Assembly: GCA_018350325.1 (NCBI GenBank)
Contig: JAEVLN010000009.1
Coordinates: 2,377,388 to 2,441,387, forward strand
Source: Globodera rostochiensis
Lineage: Eukaryota > Nematoda > Chromadorea > Rhabditida > Heteroderidae
Length of the DNA: 64,000 bases
Direction: 5' to 3'
Shown: positions 1-11,327 of the stretch, piece after piece
Layout of the letters: each line of letters starts with the position of its first letter
Position numbering within the stretch: the stretch's first letter is position 1
Made by a program: the position numbers and the translations under genes
The notes under the pieces: model-generated
Databases searched by the model: none
The model's input: only the letters and a program-made list of their open reading frames with translations
Told to the model about the DNA's origin: nothing

Positions 1-540
1 GTCTAAAAAAAAAATGTAAAATATTACCCACTAAGTAAGAAAAAATCAAATTTGTATTCATTTGAACATAAAAAAAGTGCACCGAATTTTGAATATAGCA
101 ACCAAACTGTAGGACAAAAAGCAGGAATATTATTAAAACGGTAAACGTAATAAAACTGCAAAATTAAAAACCGTCAAAACATTAAAACAATTTAAATCTC
201 CTTAAATAGAAAGTGATTAAGAAATGTTTTTTATAATATAAGTTGACCCTTTTACAAGGATACATCGAGAAAACACAATGCATTTATCTGATGGAATTAA
301 TAAAAATTAAATGAAATAAGGAAATTTCCAAATAGCCCTTTTCCTCACAATATTAGAAGAATAAACATGAATCAAATATTAATTAAAACTTCTAATACGA
401 CAATATTCTTAACCAACTTAAATAATAAGGACTTTAAAATACTTGGTTAAATAACCGTTTTTCTATTCAATAAATAAATTATGTACAACTCCAATACTAA
501 GCTTTTAGGTGAAAATGAGTCTTCGAAATTGCAGGACTTA
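1..540. other. A-rich spacer block
   Basis: A-rich on the + strand and low in GC. I see no gene, RNA gene or clear repeat here. The strand bias flips to T-rich near 540. Confidence 0.5.
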
Positions 541-3031
541 TTCGGGGAGTAGTAGTCGAGTTATTGTCGTCATATGTTTAAAATATACCTTTTTGATTTT
601 TGAAATAGTTTTTAACGTATTACGTATTGATTTTTCAATTTAGTTTTTTATTTATAGTTTTTCTAAATATTATATTTTTTTAACAATCAAAATTAATCCT
701 ATTAGTAAGAGAGCTCTCTCGGGAACATTTGTCTTTTTTTATTTCTTTGATTAATTATTTATTTTTATTTATTTAAATGATTTGTTATAATCTAAATTAA
801 CTTTTATTTAGTAAATTTTTAATTGGCATTACATTAACAAATGAAAATTTTTGATAGTTGTTTTATGTAATTTATTAAGTACTCTATTTTAAAAAATATG
901 TTTATCTATGCATTAAAATGTCATTTTAAAAACGTGTTTTAATTAAAAATGGTTAAACGATTATAAATCTTATTTTTTATTTTGAGGACCAAGATTTTAA
1001 AATTCCGTCTTTTGTATGATGTTTTTCAGCCAAATGTATTTAGTTTTTTTATAAATTTTGTTTTTCTTAAATGATTTGTAGCTCATTTAAAAAGAAATAA
1101 CGTGATAATAGAAAGTAAAAAAATTTAAATATTAATATTTCTGGGCATTCAATCTATCAATCATTGCAATTGACAATTGTTCGACCATGATATTTCATGG
1201 CAAATACGGTGTGATCGCCTTCTCCGAATAAAGTGTACACGTTTAAATATAAGGACGGGACAACCCTTCATTAGTATTGAATTTATTCCTTTAAAGGTAC
1301 GTATTCATTTAGACCCTTCTTCATCGCCGCATGACTAATAAAAGATCCTTTTAAATAAACAATGTTTTTTTTTATTTGTTTAGTTTTATAGATCGTTTTT
1401 TAAAATTAGCCGGAGTCGCCATACCCGCTTGCTGATTTTTGTTTTCATTTTGATAATTTTTAAAACTTAATTGCTTTTTATTTATTTTCCATTATTTTAT
1501 TGTTTTTTTGAATATTTATATTTGTAAATAATAAATGGGCTCAGAGGTATTCATCGGGATGCCTTACCCAGCGGCATCGTGTTGCGATCTTTTGTATATA
1601 ATATGTTTTTTAGTCAAAAATTTATTAAAAACAAACTAAATAATTACATTTTTTGCTGCGAATATTAATGAAACAGTTTATGGCTATTTTATAAGTACAA
1701 TTCCTATTGCTGCAGACAATTCTGCTGTAGAAAATCATTTTGCAGATATTAAATAATTTTAGAATATAATCAATGCCGTGATTTTGAAGTATTCGCTGTA
1801 TTTATGTTTTAATTTTGATGAATTAATCATTTCTAATGATGGTAAGTTAAGATTGTTTAATTTATATAATTTTATTTAAATGTTTGACTTGCAAATAAAA
1901 TAAATAAATATTAATTCTGCCTTTGTATTTAATGCTATTATTTTGGTATATTTTTCATTTATCAATGATTGAGTATCATTGTGCCTTTTAACTTCATATT
2001 GGAGTTCCACACCCCTCGTGTTTTATGGTGTTTTAAAATTATTCTTTGTTTATCATTTTAACTTTTTTGCTTTTAAATTTAAAAATAAATAAAATTTAAA
2101 TACACCAAACATTAATTGTACCACCTTTGCGCAGAAGTTTTCTTCGAGATTGAGACTATTAAGCGATTTTTTAAAATATCTTCAAAAAATTGATTATTTG
2201 TTGTTTTTGATCTGAAATTTATTGAATATTTGTAATTTAAATGTATATTTAATAAGGGTTTTGATTTTAATGCACGATGCGTTCAGTGTGGAAGACCCCT
2301 TGGTGGAATCTTTGCTCCAAGGGGTGAAGAAAATGAATTTATAAATTATGTTTTAACTGATTTTATGGTTAAAAATGATAATTATTATCTCCCAACGGCA
2401 TCTATGAAATTCTCAATAACTATAGGCTTAAACACAATAACTCAGTTCAAATTTTTTGATTTGTAAAAATGTAATGTTTCTTATTATGATTTTTTTGTTT
2501 TATTATTTTTTAAATTAATATTTTTTTTACATTAATTATATTAAATGCTAAATAATATTAATTTTTTCATTTTAATTTTAAAATGCCGAGCCCCAATTGT
2601 AAAGATCATCGAGTTTCGATTGATTGCAGCTCCCGTAAGTACTTTACTGAGTATTTTCTCCAAATATAGTTAGTTTGTTATGAATTAATTTTCGTTATAT
2701 TATTCATTATTAAAATTATCAATTTTTTAAATTGAATATATATACATAATTGTTACTTTTTATAATAAGGCCCCTTGTTTTGTCGGGTGATTTGCGTAAT
2801 TTTTCATAGATTTGCTTTATTCATTGATTTCCAAGAATATTAAACATTTCGTTCAGTTATAAATAATTTCACATTAATCGTTTTGAAATCATTGCCATTT
2901 TCCATTAAATTATTGCACTATATGGAGGTTCAATTGATTGTTAAAATATAGACCATAATCAAGTTAGTTAAACATTGCTTTATATTACCAAATGCAATTT
3001 TTTTATATAATGCTAGTCATGTTCATTTATG
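541..3031. other. T-rich spacer block with GC-richer islets
   Basis: T-rich on the + strand. It contains short islets of higher GC near 1141-1270, 1310-1340, 1405-1430, 1540-1600, 2101-2150, 2280-2330, 2585-2640 and 2770. Each islet is open in at least one frame for 15-40 codons, but none matches a family I know and several are open in two or three frames. The stretch at 1763-1841 looks like a small + strand exon (AG before it, GTAAGT after it), but this is weak. The rest is AT-rich filler. Confidence 0.4.
1157..1267 (-). other. Exon-like islet, 36 codons, unknown
   Basis: This is a stop-to-stop open frame in a GC-richer islet, read on the A-rich (minus) strand. Its middle reads TLFGEGDHTVFAMKYHG, which has a protein-like mix of residues, and it ends in two stop codons. 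There is no initiator Met and no convincing splice site, so it could be an exon remnant or chance. I do not recognise it. Confidence 0.2.
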
Positions 3032-3036
3032 GTTTG
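3032..3036. repeat. Target-site duplication, left copy (GTTTG)
   Basis: Five bases GTTTG directly before the 5' LTR. They are repeated exactly at 4312-4316 after the 3' LTR, which proves insertion as one unit. Confidence 0.9.
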
Positions 3037-3253
3037 TGTTGGAGTGGATTTAAATGTCGTGTGTATTGACACGAAAACACCTATCGATTGAGTCCATTGC
3101 AGCGGCATGCTGCCCATTGTCCACCCCCGACGTTTTCCCCTCCTCACTTCTTCTCCTATTCGCCTCCCAATTTCGGACACATATTTTTATCCTCTTTGTC
3201 TCTCTTTATTATTTGCATAAATAAAAATCTTTTTGTGTGTCACGGACACAACA
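3037..3253 (+). repeat. 5' LTR
   Basis: The LTR begins TGTTGGAG and ends ACAACA, the usual TG...CA limits. It has a pyrimidine-rich middle and a poly(A) signal AATAAA at 3220-3225, so the R/U5 region lies in the last 30 bases. It matches the 3' LTR at 216 of 217 positions by my count. Confidence 0.92.
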
Positions 3254-3254
3254 G

Positions 3255-3272
3255 TGGCGACGCCCGTGCCAA
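3255..3272 (+). promoter_or_regulatory. Primer binding site
   Basis: It starts TGGCGACGCC one base after the 5' LTR. TGG is complementary to the CCA end of a tRNA, as expected for a minus-strand primer site. Which tRNA it matches cannot be fixed by eye. Confidence 0.7.
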
Positions 3273-3542
3273 CTAAAACGTGTGGTGAACCTAAAACGCG
3301 ACACCCACGGCCACCTTCACGTAACCGTAACACAAATATAATTCCCCATCTGTCATTAGCCAAGGGTTGTTTCTCTGTTCATCAGAGTAAAGCAAAAATT
3401 AGGTTCCACACGCGGCGGTTGTGCAGGAACGTTATCGATTTCAAATCGAGTAAAGCCCAAGTTTGAGTCATTCTTAGTCTCTGGACTGTCAGTCATCTCT
3501 CATTCACCGCAAATATTTTTCTTGTGCTATCAAAATTGAAAA

Positions 3543-4085
3543 ATGGCGACTAGAGAAGAGTTGAAGGCCCTTATGGAGGCCCAGCAAAAACAATTTTCTG
3601 ATTTATTAAATGCATTGGTGTCTAAAAATGCGGCGCCAGTCGCCAATAATTCAGAATTGTACGCGCAAATCAACGGACAGATCCCCGACTTTCGGTATGA
3701 TCCGGAGGCTGACTCAACGTTTGCTTTGTGGTTTGAAAGGTTTGGCGATTTTGTCCTTAAAGACGGACAAGCTCTTAGCGAGGATATGAAGGTTCGGTTA
3801 ATTTTGGGTAAGCTTTCCCCAACCGACTACCTACGTTTCGAACAGCAAATCCTTCCGAAAAAGCCAACCGAGTTAAAATTTAATGAAGTCATTGCTCAAC
3901 TTAAGGACTTGTTTAGTGACAGCCAAGGGCTGCAACGCCTATTCAGCAAAGGACCCCGAGTCCGCGGCCGAATGTACACACCCCTCCACCGTCACCACGT
4001 CCGCCAGTACCGGAGTACACCCCGCGACCACAACGTCAACGGCGACCACCTGTTCGGTTCTCGCCCGGTCGACAATGAAATTTGA
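3543..4085 (+). CDS. Truncated gag fused out of frame to pol tail (180 aa)
   Basis: The reading frame starts at the ATG 290 bases after the 5' LTR and ends with TGA inside the polypurine tract. Residues 1-125 resemble the gag region of nematode and other invertebrate gypsy elements (the family I know as DUF7083): a short N-terminal helix, a segment around FRYDPEADSTFALWFERF, then KVRLILGKL, ILPKKP and a final LKDLF. Full gag would go on to a zinc knuckle, but here the frame runs at about residue 126 (near base 3918) into DNA that encodes the pol tail in another frame. The last 55 residues are therefore a frameshifted, Arg/His/Pro-rich extension with no natural counterpart. It may still make a capsid-like N-terminal domain. 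Leader 3254-3542 is non-coding. Confidence 0.75.
   Translation: MATREELKALMEAQQKQFSDLLNALVSKNAAPVANNSELYAQINGQIPDFRYDPEADSTFALWFERFGDFVLKDGQALSEDMKVRLILGKLSPTDYLRFEQQILPKKPTELKFNEVIAQLKDLFSDSQGLQRLFSKGPRVRGRMYTPLHRHHVRQYRSTPRDHNVNGDHLFGSRPVDNEI
3920..4078 (+). pseudogene. C-terminal tail of pol (after integrase), headless
   Basis: In the third frame relative to gag, bases 3920-4078 read as a Pro/Arg-rich segment ending RRPPVRFSPGRQ and TGA just before the polypurine tract. Such a basic, proline-rich ending is typical of the extreme C terminus of gypsy pol after the integrase domain. It has no start and no catalytic part. Its place directly after the gag fragment marks the far side of an internal deletion, probably of several kilobases, with the junction near 3918. 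Confidence 0.65.
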
Positions 4086-4094
4086 AGGGGGAGA
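4084..4094 (+). promoter_or_regulatory. Polypurine tract
   Basis: GAAGGGGGAGA lies immediately before the 3' LTR. This is the normal site and composition for plus-strand priming in LTR retroelements, and it overlaps the gag stop codon. Confidence 0.85.
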
Positions 4095-4311
4095 TGTTGG
4101 AGTGGATTTAAATGTCGTGTGTATTGACACGAAAACACCTATCGATTGAGTCCATTGCAGCGGCATGCTGCCCATTGTCCACCCCCGACGTTTTCCCCTC
4201 CTCACTTCTTCTCCTATTCGCCTCCCAATTTCGGACACATATTTTTATCCTCTTTGTCTCTCTTTATTATTTGCATAAATAAATATCTTTTTGTGTGTCA
4301 CGGACACAACA
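4095..4311 (+). repeat. 3' LTR
   Basis: A 217-bp copy of the 5' LTR with one substitution at 4284. Poly(A) signal AATAAA is at 4278-4283. It is followed directly by the second GTTTG target duplication (4312-4316). Confidence 0.92.
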
Positions 4312-4585
4312 GTTTGTACCTTGTTTTTTTATATACCTGTATTGTTGTAATTCTACACTAATTTTATACTTGTTTTTGCTGACTTTTATATAAATTAGAA
4401 GGTATTATTTCATAAAAAAGGCAAATATTTTAAATAAAAATGAAAATCACAAATTCTAGTTTCATAATAACAATAATTGTTAAGTTTAAAAATGTACTTA
4501 TTTATCAAATTATGTTATTTTATTTATGATTTATTAAGTTTTTAAAATTTGCGTTTTTTATCCGTGCCATATGGAATTGAAAACT

Positions 4586-4720
4586 TCAAACGGTTTTCTC
4601 CAGAATTGCAGTGAATTATACTATAGTTATGCGCATCCGATTATCAGAATTTGCCTGCCGTCCTGTTAATATGCCATTTTTAGCTCATGATTTGTAAGAC
4701 TTTAAAAATATTGTTCGTCC
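4586..4720 (+). repeat. Dispersed repeat R3, copy 1
   Basis: The reverse complement of this stretch matches 9120-9250 closely, including the words CTCCAGAATTGCAGTGAAT and CCTGTTAATATGCC. On the A-rich (minus) strand both copies keep the frame ILTGR-x-x-NSD, so the shared part may come from an exon. Whether it was ever coding is not proven. Confidence 0.6.
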
Positions 4721-5089
4721 CATCCGTTCTTTCGATTGAATGTTGCAGTATTATAAATAAAACACATTAATCAATACTTTTACATTTAAATAACATCATA
4801 AAATTGGGTTTGAAAAGATTTTATCAATTGCAGTTTGAGCATAATGTGTAAAGCAATAAGGCTTTTTTTGTTTAATATGTAGATTAAGCGACAGCTTCCT
4901 CAAATAATATTTTTTAGATTTTTTGATTACAAAATGTTACAAATTTGTTTATTTCCGATTTTTAATAAACACCATTATTCATTGCTGTATAAATATTCGG
5001 TCTCAGAATTGAAGATTCTTATTGAAGATGCTTCTTCATGTGCTCAAAAGGGTTAATTTTATTTTATATCTTTGATATGCATTTATTTT

Positions 5090-6130
5090 TTGTTATTTAT
5101 TTATACGTTCTTGTTTATTTGTGAAAAATGCCCTTTATTATAGTTATTTTGACTTTCTGGTTATTATTTAATTAAATAATTGTTTGATTTTTGGAAAAAT
5201 TCATTAATCTTACTTTTTAGTTTTGCGTTAATTTAAAATTCATGAATTCCAGTTGAATTTTTAACCTTAGAGGCAAAAATAATCAATAATATTTGATTGT
5301 TTAACTTTCATAGTCTTACTGTATTATTTGTTTATAATTTTATCAGGGAAATTCTATACTATATTTTAATACTTGATTTGATTTTGTTGAAAATTTTAAT
5401 TTGTATCTTTCATGCCGATGTTTCTGCTCTGCTGATTGGTTTTTATATTTTCACTTTTTTGATCAATGCATATCTTATATAATTAGTTTTTTTTTGTCAA
5501 CACTGATTATTTTAGTAAAATAGGCTTTATTTTGTAATGTGATGTTTCTCTGGTAATGATGAAAACCTTTGTAAAGATAATTAATTTATTTTTATTTTAA
5601 TATAAAATATTATTTATAATGTATTTATATAATTTAAAAGTTAATCTACAAATTGATTTAAAAATATGATTTGGTTAGGTTTGCAAATAGTCTAATTTGC
5701 ATAAAAATCCAACATTTTACAATAAATATTTTTAAATATTGTTTTTATTTGTGTAGAATTATTAATATTAGGCCATTGGGAAAATATTTTGGGAATTAAT
5801 TAGTTAAGGGTTTGAAGAAATATTATACAGCTCACATACTTTTATTAATTTAAGGTTATTTTCCCATGACGCAACTTATAAATGGGTATATAAATTATTA
5901 TTTTTAATTTTTTGATATTTTATTATATTAAGGCAAAGATTATAATTTTTATGTCATAATGGCTGAAAATTGCGTCGAACTCGTATTTATTGAATTTATG
6001 CTTACAAATAATGTTTCTTCAATATTATTATCAGTAGTTTAATACTTTTTAATATAATAACAAGCTTTATGAATATTTAGTTCTTAACGCTAGCACATTA
6101 AGCTTTATTAATTAATAAAAACCAGCCAAA
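5090..6130 (+). repeat. Dispersed repeat R1, copy A (uninterrupted)
   Basis: About 1 kb whose sequence recurs in the same orientation at 18541-19190 (second half) and at 42840-46770 (whole, but broken by transposons). Shared landmarks are a run at 5220 (TTTTGCGTTAATTTAAAATT), the TTTGCAAATAGTCTAATTTG word near 5680 and the TTTTCCCATGACGC word near 5860. Being uninterrupted, this copy gives the empty-site sequence for insertions in copy C. I see no coding function. Confidence 0.8.
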
Positions 6131-7659
6131 TTTATCATGAGGATGTTTTATCTAAAATTAAAACGGTATTATTATAAACAATACATTAATTTTTTAACAC
6201 CAAATAAATATAATATTAGTTACATTATCATACAAGCATCCAAAATATATATATTGATAAAACTCCAACAAATAAATTGTTGTAGTAGCATTTTGGTACT
6301 GCTTTAGCTAACATTTATAAAGAAATAAGACACAATGTATTATGCATTATAGCTTTCATAAGAGTTTAGTAAATAATGTAATCGTTATTTATATTTTGAC
6401 AATTATATATACTTTGGACTCTGAGGTGTCCAGAAAATATAGGGGTTTTTTTATATCAATAATGCTCGTTAGCTTTTTCTTATTTGCTTTCTGCCTTATT
6501 CTAAATTAGCTTAACAAATGGTAGATTATTACATTTTTTTAGACAATTGAATGTATTTATGTTATTTTTGCTCATTTCATTTTTTTATAGTTATTATTCA
6601 CTACAAGAGAATCATTTTTAATAGATAAAAAGATTTCCATTTAATTCATCTAAATACTTTTAATAAACCTTTTCATTTATTTAGAGTTTTTGTAAACAAA
6701 TATTAATAAAATTGAATAGTACGTTGTAACTATTTAATTTTTGAAATATTTTACATTTTTCATTGTTGTCGGCTAACTCTCCTCTCACGTGTTGTCTTCC
6801 TTCTGGGATATGCGTTCCTTTCGAAAATAAATTTCACATTAATTAACTTTTATAATATCATTATTCCATTTTTTGAAAATTTTTTATTTCAATGTGTATA
6901 TGGTCATTTTATTCCATTAAAGCGTATAATTAATTACAAAAAAGTCCGAACTTCGCCATGTCATCTTCACAGCTAGGGTTGAGCCACAAAAAATATTTTT
7001 AAAACAAATAACGAGTAAGTCTTTTTGTAATTATATCTTTGTTGATAGTCCATTTTTATAAATTATTTGAGGAGTATTGACAGCCCCATAAAAAATTTTT
7101 TTGTTAATAAGATCAAATTTTTTTAAATTTTATTTGTTTGATTACGTAAAATGATAAAATAAGTTATGTAAAATACATTTAAAATTTTTTTGTTGTTTAT
7201 TTTATGTTTTAGTGTTCAGAAATAAATCCATTTGTTAGTGATGTTCTGTTTGTTAAAACTTCGTTTATTATTTAACTTTATAGAAAAAATGATCTCTTGC
7301 TGAGGATTGTTCAATTCGTAGATTGGCGGTATTTTCACAAACCAAAGGCAGAACATGAAAGCATGAGCAGTCTCGTGGTTGTTAAGCCAATTGCTTATAT
7401 ATAAGATTTATGTGATGACCGTTCATAGTTCTTAATTGTATTCTTTGATTTGAAATGTTTAGGAATTTAACTTTTTTATGTACGCCTTTCAAAATTTACA
7501 TTATAATGTTTTATGATAATCTTTTTTGAATTTAGAAAAATGTCTTTTTGTTTTATACCAAAAGTTAGTGACTGACTTTACATTTCCTTTTTCCCTTTAA
7601 TTAGCAAATTTCTAGATGCACTTATAAAGCGCCTTTTTTGTCGGACATAATATTTTAGA

Positions 7660-8090
7660 CATAAGCATAATTTAAAAAAACAAAAGCCAATATAAATTAA
7701 ACATGATTTTCACGCAATGTTCAAAACCCGCTTATTCGAGCTGAGGTGAAAGTATTATTGAATTTTAATCAAAATTACTATTAAAATATTTGATTAAAAA
7801 TGCATAAAAAGTTAAATTAAAAGAAAATAATTATAGCCATAATTAAAATCAGTTCCAATTTAGCAAAGCTTTGAAAAAAGATAAACTAATCATAAAAAAA
7901 TTAATATACACAAGACAAAGCGTAACTTTTACAGCGATGAGAAGACCTTTTCACGTGGGATAAAATTTAGCGAGATGATACAAACAAAAACAGCATTCAA
8001 AAATTAAAAACATACTTTAAAAAATTGCAAAATAACCAAATATTAAAATTACAAATACGGATAGAAGAATTCACACCAAAATGAATTAAG
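7660..8090 (+). repeat. Dispersed repeat R2, copy 1
   Basis: It matches 62980-63215 in the same orientation (shared start AGACATAAGCATAATTTAAA, then the CCGCTTATTCGAGCTGAGG word). It matches 49784-50065 in the opposite orientation, including the region around 8050-8090 (GAATTCACACCAAAATGAAT). All copies are A-rich on the matching strand. Confidence 0.75.
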
Positions 8091-8376
8091 TGACATTGGG
8101 AAAGAATAATGATTTATTTACACAAATAAAGTCAAAAGAATTCTAAAATAAATACCATGCGAATTTTATTGTTATCGCGATTTAATATAATTTAATATCG
8201 TTGAAATTTTTGTTGATTAAAATGAATACATTACTTGATTTGTTTTTTATAATTTTTACCATATTAAAATAAAATTTATACTTATTTTTAGCAACAATAA
8301 TTAATATTTAAAAAAGTTAAAGAAACGCCAGTCTAAAATTTAACAAATAAAAGCATCATAAATAATTAATTCTACG

Positions 8377-8639
8377 AAAGTGATAATAATACAACGAAGA
8401 GGTTGCGCATCCAACAAAAGATTAATGGCATTGATCTAAAAAAATTTAGAACAATTAAACCCGCTGAAAAACAGACTAATTTTATCTTAATTTACTTCAA
8501 AGCCGGAAGGACTGGGGCAGTTTAAAAAATCGACTCCGTATTAACCATGTGTTCAAAAACGGCGCAACAACGACACCGGTATACTGATTGGATTGGGCCC
8601 GATAAGATCCGATCAACATTTTTGAAGAAACGATTGTAA
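8377..8639 (+). other. Exon-like islet, two open runs split by one TAA
   Basis: On the A-rich + strand a single frame is open for 49 codons from 8377, meets a TAA at 8524, and continues open for a further 37 codons to a TAA at 8637. The second run has an ATG at 8547 in a reasonable context and gives a 30-residue peptide beginning MCSKTAQQRHRYTDWIGPDK. Three GC-richer patches all lie in this one frame. It could be an exon broken by one stop mutation, but AT-rich DNA of this length gives such runs by chance, and I recognise no domain. Confidence 0.25.
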
Positions 8640-9119
8640 TATGTGACAAAAGTTAAATTATAAAAAAATTAAAATCAGCATTTTAATTAATTTAAAACTT
8701 CATTTGAAGACTTTAACTCTTGAGGACGGTACAGTCCAAAAATATTAAATCATAATAAAGAGCCAAAAGTTATTATTTTACTATTATTCAATTTTTTTTA
8801 AACCCACGAAGAAATTAAATCAATAAAGTTCATCAAAATGAATGTTAATTTAATTGATTTTTTCAAAAGAATTTCGAAACTATTTAAAGATGAAGGCGTT
8901 ATTAAATTGTAAACTGTTATATTAAATATTTATAATAAGATCATTTTCAGCATCACAGTACATCAAAAAGTCTGGAAAATATTATTTGAGAAAGATTTAA
9001 AAACACAATAATAGAAGTGATTATCTAACATGTATAAAAATTATAATTTATCTATGCAACATTCAATCGATATAACTGATGGGCTACGAATGATCGCAAG
9101 ACGGAACATAATACACACA

Positions 9120-9250
9120 TACTTTAATAAATAATTTTTAAAGTCTTCGAAATCATGAGCTAAAAAAGGCATATTAACAGGTCGACGGTCAAATTCAGAT
9201 GAATCGGATTAATAACTAAAATTCACTGCAATTCTGGAGGAAACTGTTTG
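9120..9250 (-). repeat. Dispersed repeat R3, copy 2 (inverted)
   Basis: Inverted partner of 4586-4720. The two copies differ by scattered substitutions and small indels, so the duplication is old. Confidence 0.6.
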
Positions 9251-11145
9251 AAGGAGAGAAAATTCATAAACTATGCGAGCCCGCTATCACTACACATTTT
9301 AAAGATTTATAAATATCAAATAAATATAATTATGTATAAATTACCAATTATTCTAAAAAACAAAATGGCTTATTAATACTTGCTAATTATTAATAAATCC
9401 TAAAGTAAAAGCAATTTTAAAATAAAATCTGCCTCTGGACTTCGATCGCTGATCCGTGCGTGATGACAAAGAAGACGGTCAAAGTGGTAATTACTCTTTG
9501 AGTCGTCAAAATTCAAATTTTATTCGATTTCAGTTGTTTAGACTTTTTTCAAAACTAAAAATTCTGCCCTCCAAAATGCAACTTTTAAATTCTTCATATT
9601 TTAAAAATTTTATGAATAATTTAAGCAATGAATGAGAAACGGATGATGCAATCTCAAACACACTCACGAATTCATTTACTAATTAGTAATTGACGATGCA
9701 ACACAACCACTTAATTTGTGCAAAAAAATTTCAAATGGTACCGGTTCTTAAACTCCTCTAATTCATTATAATTATAATATTCTTATCAATCCTAATCATG
9801 ATGCTTATTTGTGATATATTTATTAAATAACATAATCATTGTAAAGCCAGAATACAATATTAAAGCATTTGTTGTATACTATGTAAATCAAGAATTCGAA
9901 ATAATAATTTAAAATAGAAGATTTGTAACTTTTCACTCTGACATCAACGGACTAAAAATGCAATGCACCAAACAAAATTAAATAGCTGACAGTTTAGCAA
10001 GATTATTTTTAAAAAGCAATAAAACCATATATAATAAATAATTGCAATTTAGAATACATAAATCCATTCTTATTTTAAATAACATTTATATATTTAAAAT
10101 ATAAATAATAAAATGCATAAATAATAACAAATTTTAATATTGTATTTTTTAACAACATTATCTTATTGTTCAAAAACATTAAAATGAAACAAAACCTAAC
10201 TAGTTAATATCATAAACCTATCCGAAATAGAAATAAAATAACGTATAATAAATATAAATTAAATCCGACAGCATCGGACAGTTTAAACCTGTTTCAAAAA
10301 AAATTAACCATCGAATCGCTGTGTATATCGCGTTTAACTGCAAAAATGTTTATTTAAATAATTTTAAAACTAAGGATTATGTTTATGAAAATGTATAACA
10401 TAAGCCCTCATGGAGTCATTTTAATATAAATATATAATGGGTTACAGAATGGCAAAAAGTGGTGCTGCGTGTGGAAATAAAAATTATACGTAGAAAAAAA
10501 ATCATTTGCTGCATCTGCGAGCAAGTTTTCGAGTAGCAATTCAACAAAAAATAAAATTTATAAGATATCATATCATGATTATGGAAATTATTTTAAAATA
10601 ATTTAATTGGTTGATCTAAGAGTGAAGTGAAAATTATTTGGTATATTAAAATGATATTATTTATTTTAATTAAAGAGTAAATATTAAAACATTTATTATA
10701 ATCATATTAGCCTTAATAAAGTTGTCACAATCGAGGCCCAGCTGAAAAGGGCACACGGAAGTCGATAAAAACGACCCAGAACCCCGAGGCAAATGATTTT
10801 TATTAAGATGTTAAAAAATATTCATAATTAAACTAAAATATTAAATAAATTTAAAACTAAAGAACAAGCTAAAGCACGGCGGTAAAATCGAAATGGCAAA
10901 CAAAAAGACAGCAAGTTTAATTAAATCATCAAAAGTTATTCAAATATTTAATATTTATTTTAAACTGCCTTTTTATGTAGCGAAATTTTAAATAAAATGT
11001 CCGTCAAAATAATAATATATAACAATGAGTTAATATACAAACAAGCGTGAAAAGCCAGCTTAAATACTAAAGTGAATTGTATTTAAATATCAAATATAAT
11101 TCCAATATTTTTTCATACAATTGTTATATTTAAAATAAAAAAAAC

Positions 11146-11327
11146 TAGGGCATCACGGGACCGGGACTTTTGTGAAAAACCGGGACTAATTTAATCCGGG
11201 GCAAAAAACCGGGAGCACTGGGCAAAAAACGTTTTGAAAAAATCGGGACCACATAACGGAGCTTGAATAAACCGGGACTAAATCTCACTCGCAGGAATAG
11301 TACTGGTCCCGGTTCCATGCTACTTTA
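11146..11327. mobile_element. Possible short hAT-like TIR element with GGGACCGGGAC words
   Basis: The left end reads TAGGGCATCACGGGACCGGG. The reverse complement of the right end reads TAAAGTAGCATGGAACCGGG, which agrees at about 16 of 22 positions over the ends. Inside, the word CGGGAC or its like recurs about six times. The flanks (AAAAAAAC and GGAATAAC) agree at only 5 of 8 positions, so a target duplication is not proven. It is built like the other hAT-like elements in this window. Confidence 0.4.

Larger units (their letters stand above)
3037..4311 (+). mobile_element. Non-autonomous Ty3/gypsy-like LTR retrotransposon
   Basis: This is a 1275-bp element with two 217-bp LTRs, 5-bp target duplications, a primer binding site starting TGG at 3255 and a polypurine tract at 4084-4094. 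Only about 840 bp lie between the LTRs. They encode the N-terminal part of gag followed by the last proline-rich stretch of pol; protease, reverse transcriptase, RNase H and integrase are all missing. It is much richer in GC than its surroundings. The two LTRs differ at a single base (3226 A versus 4284 T), so the insertion is recent. With ends, leader, primer site and gag present it could have moved using proteins of a full-length relative, as TRIM or TR-GAG elements do. Confidence 0.93.
4312..7640. other. T-rich spacer block with dispersed repeats
   Basis: Continuation of the T-rich block beyond the LTR element. It holds one arm of an inverted repeat pair (4586-4720 with 9120-9250), the first copy of a large dispersed repeat (5090-6130) and a GC islet at 7315-7385. 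Bases 6100-6420 and 6840-7200 are plain AT-rich sequence without anything I can name. Confidence 0.4.
7641..11145. other. A-rich spacer block with repeats and ORF islets
   Basis: A-rich on the + strand. It contains repeat R2 (7660-8090), the islet ORF at 8377-8639, the R3 inverted arm (9120-9250), a repeat at 9355-9425 shared with 62835-62905, and GC islets at 9430-9490, 10450-10550 and 10725-10800. Stretches 8640-9050, 9540-10240 and 10800-11100 are AT-rich with nothing I can identify. Confidence 0.4.

Noticed and set aside
3088..3276. 62-codon open frame in the 5' LTR (and 71 codons at 4146 in the 3' LTR)
   Set aside because: Lies in the LTR, low complexity, and repeated only because the LTR is repeated.
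3939..4238. 99-codon minus-strand frame across the gag/LTR junction
   Set aside because: Antisense shadow of gag and the GC-rich pol tail.
4560..4640. Carboxylesterase-like reading (VPYG, then KRFSPE)
   Set aside because: Only short matches on the T-rich strand; the inverted copy at 9120-9250 does not keep the motif, and no catalytic GESAGG-like segment exists nearby.
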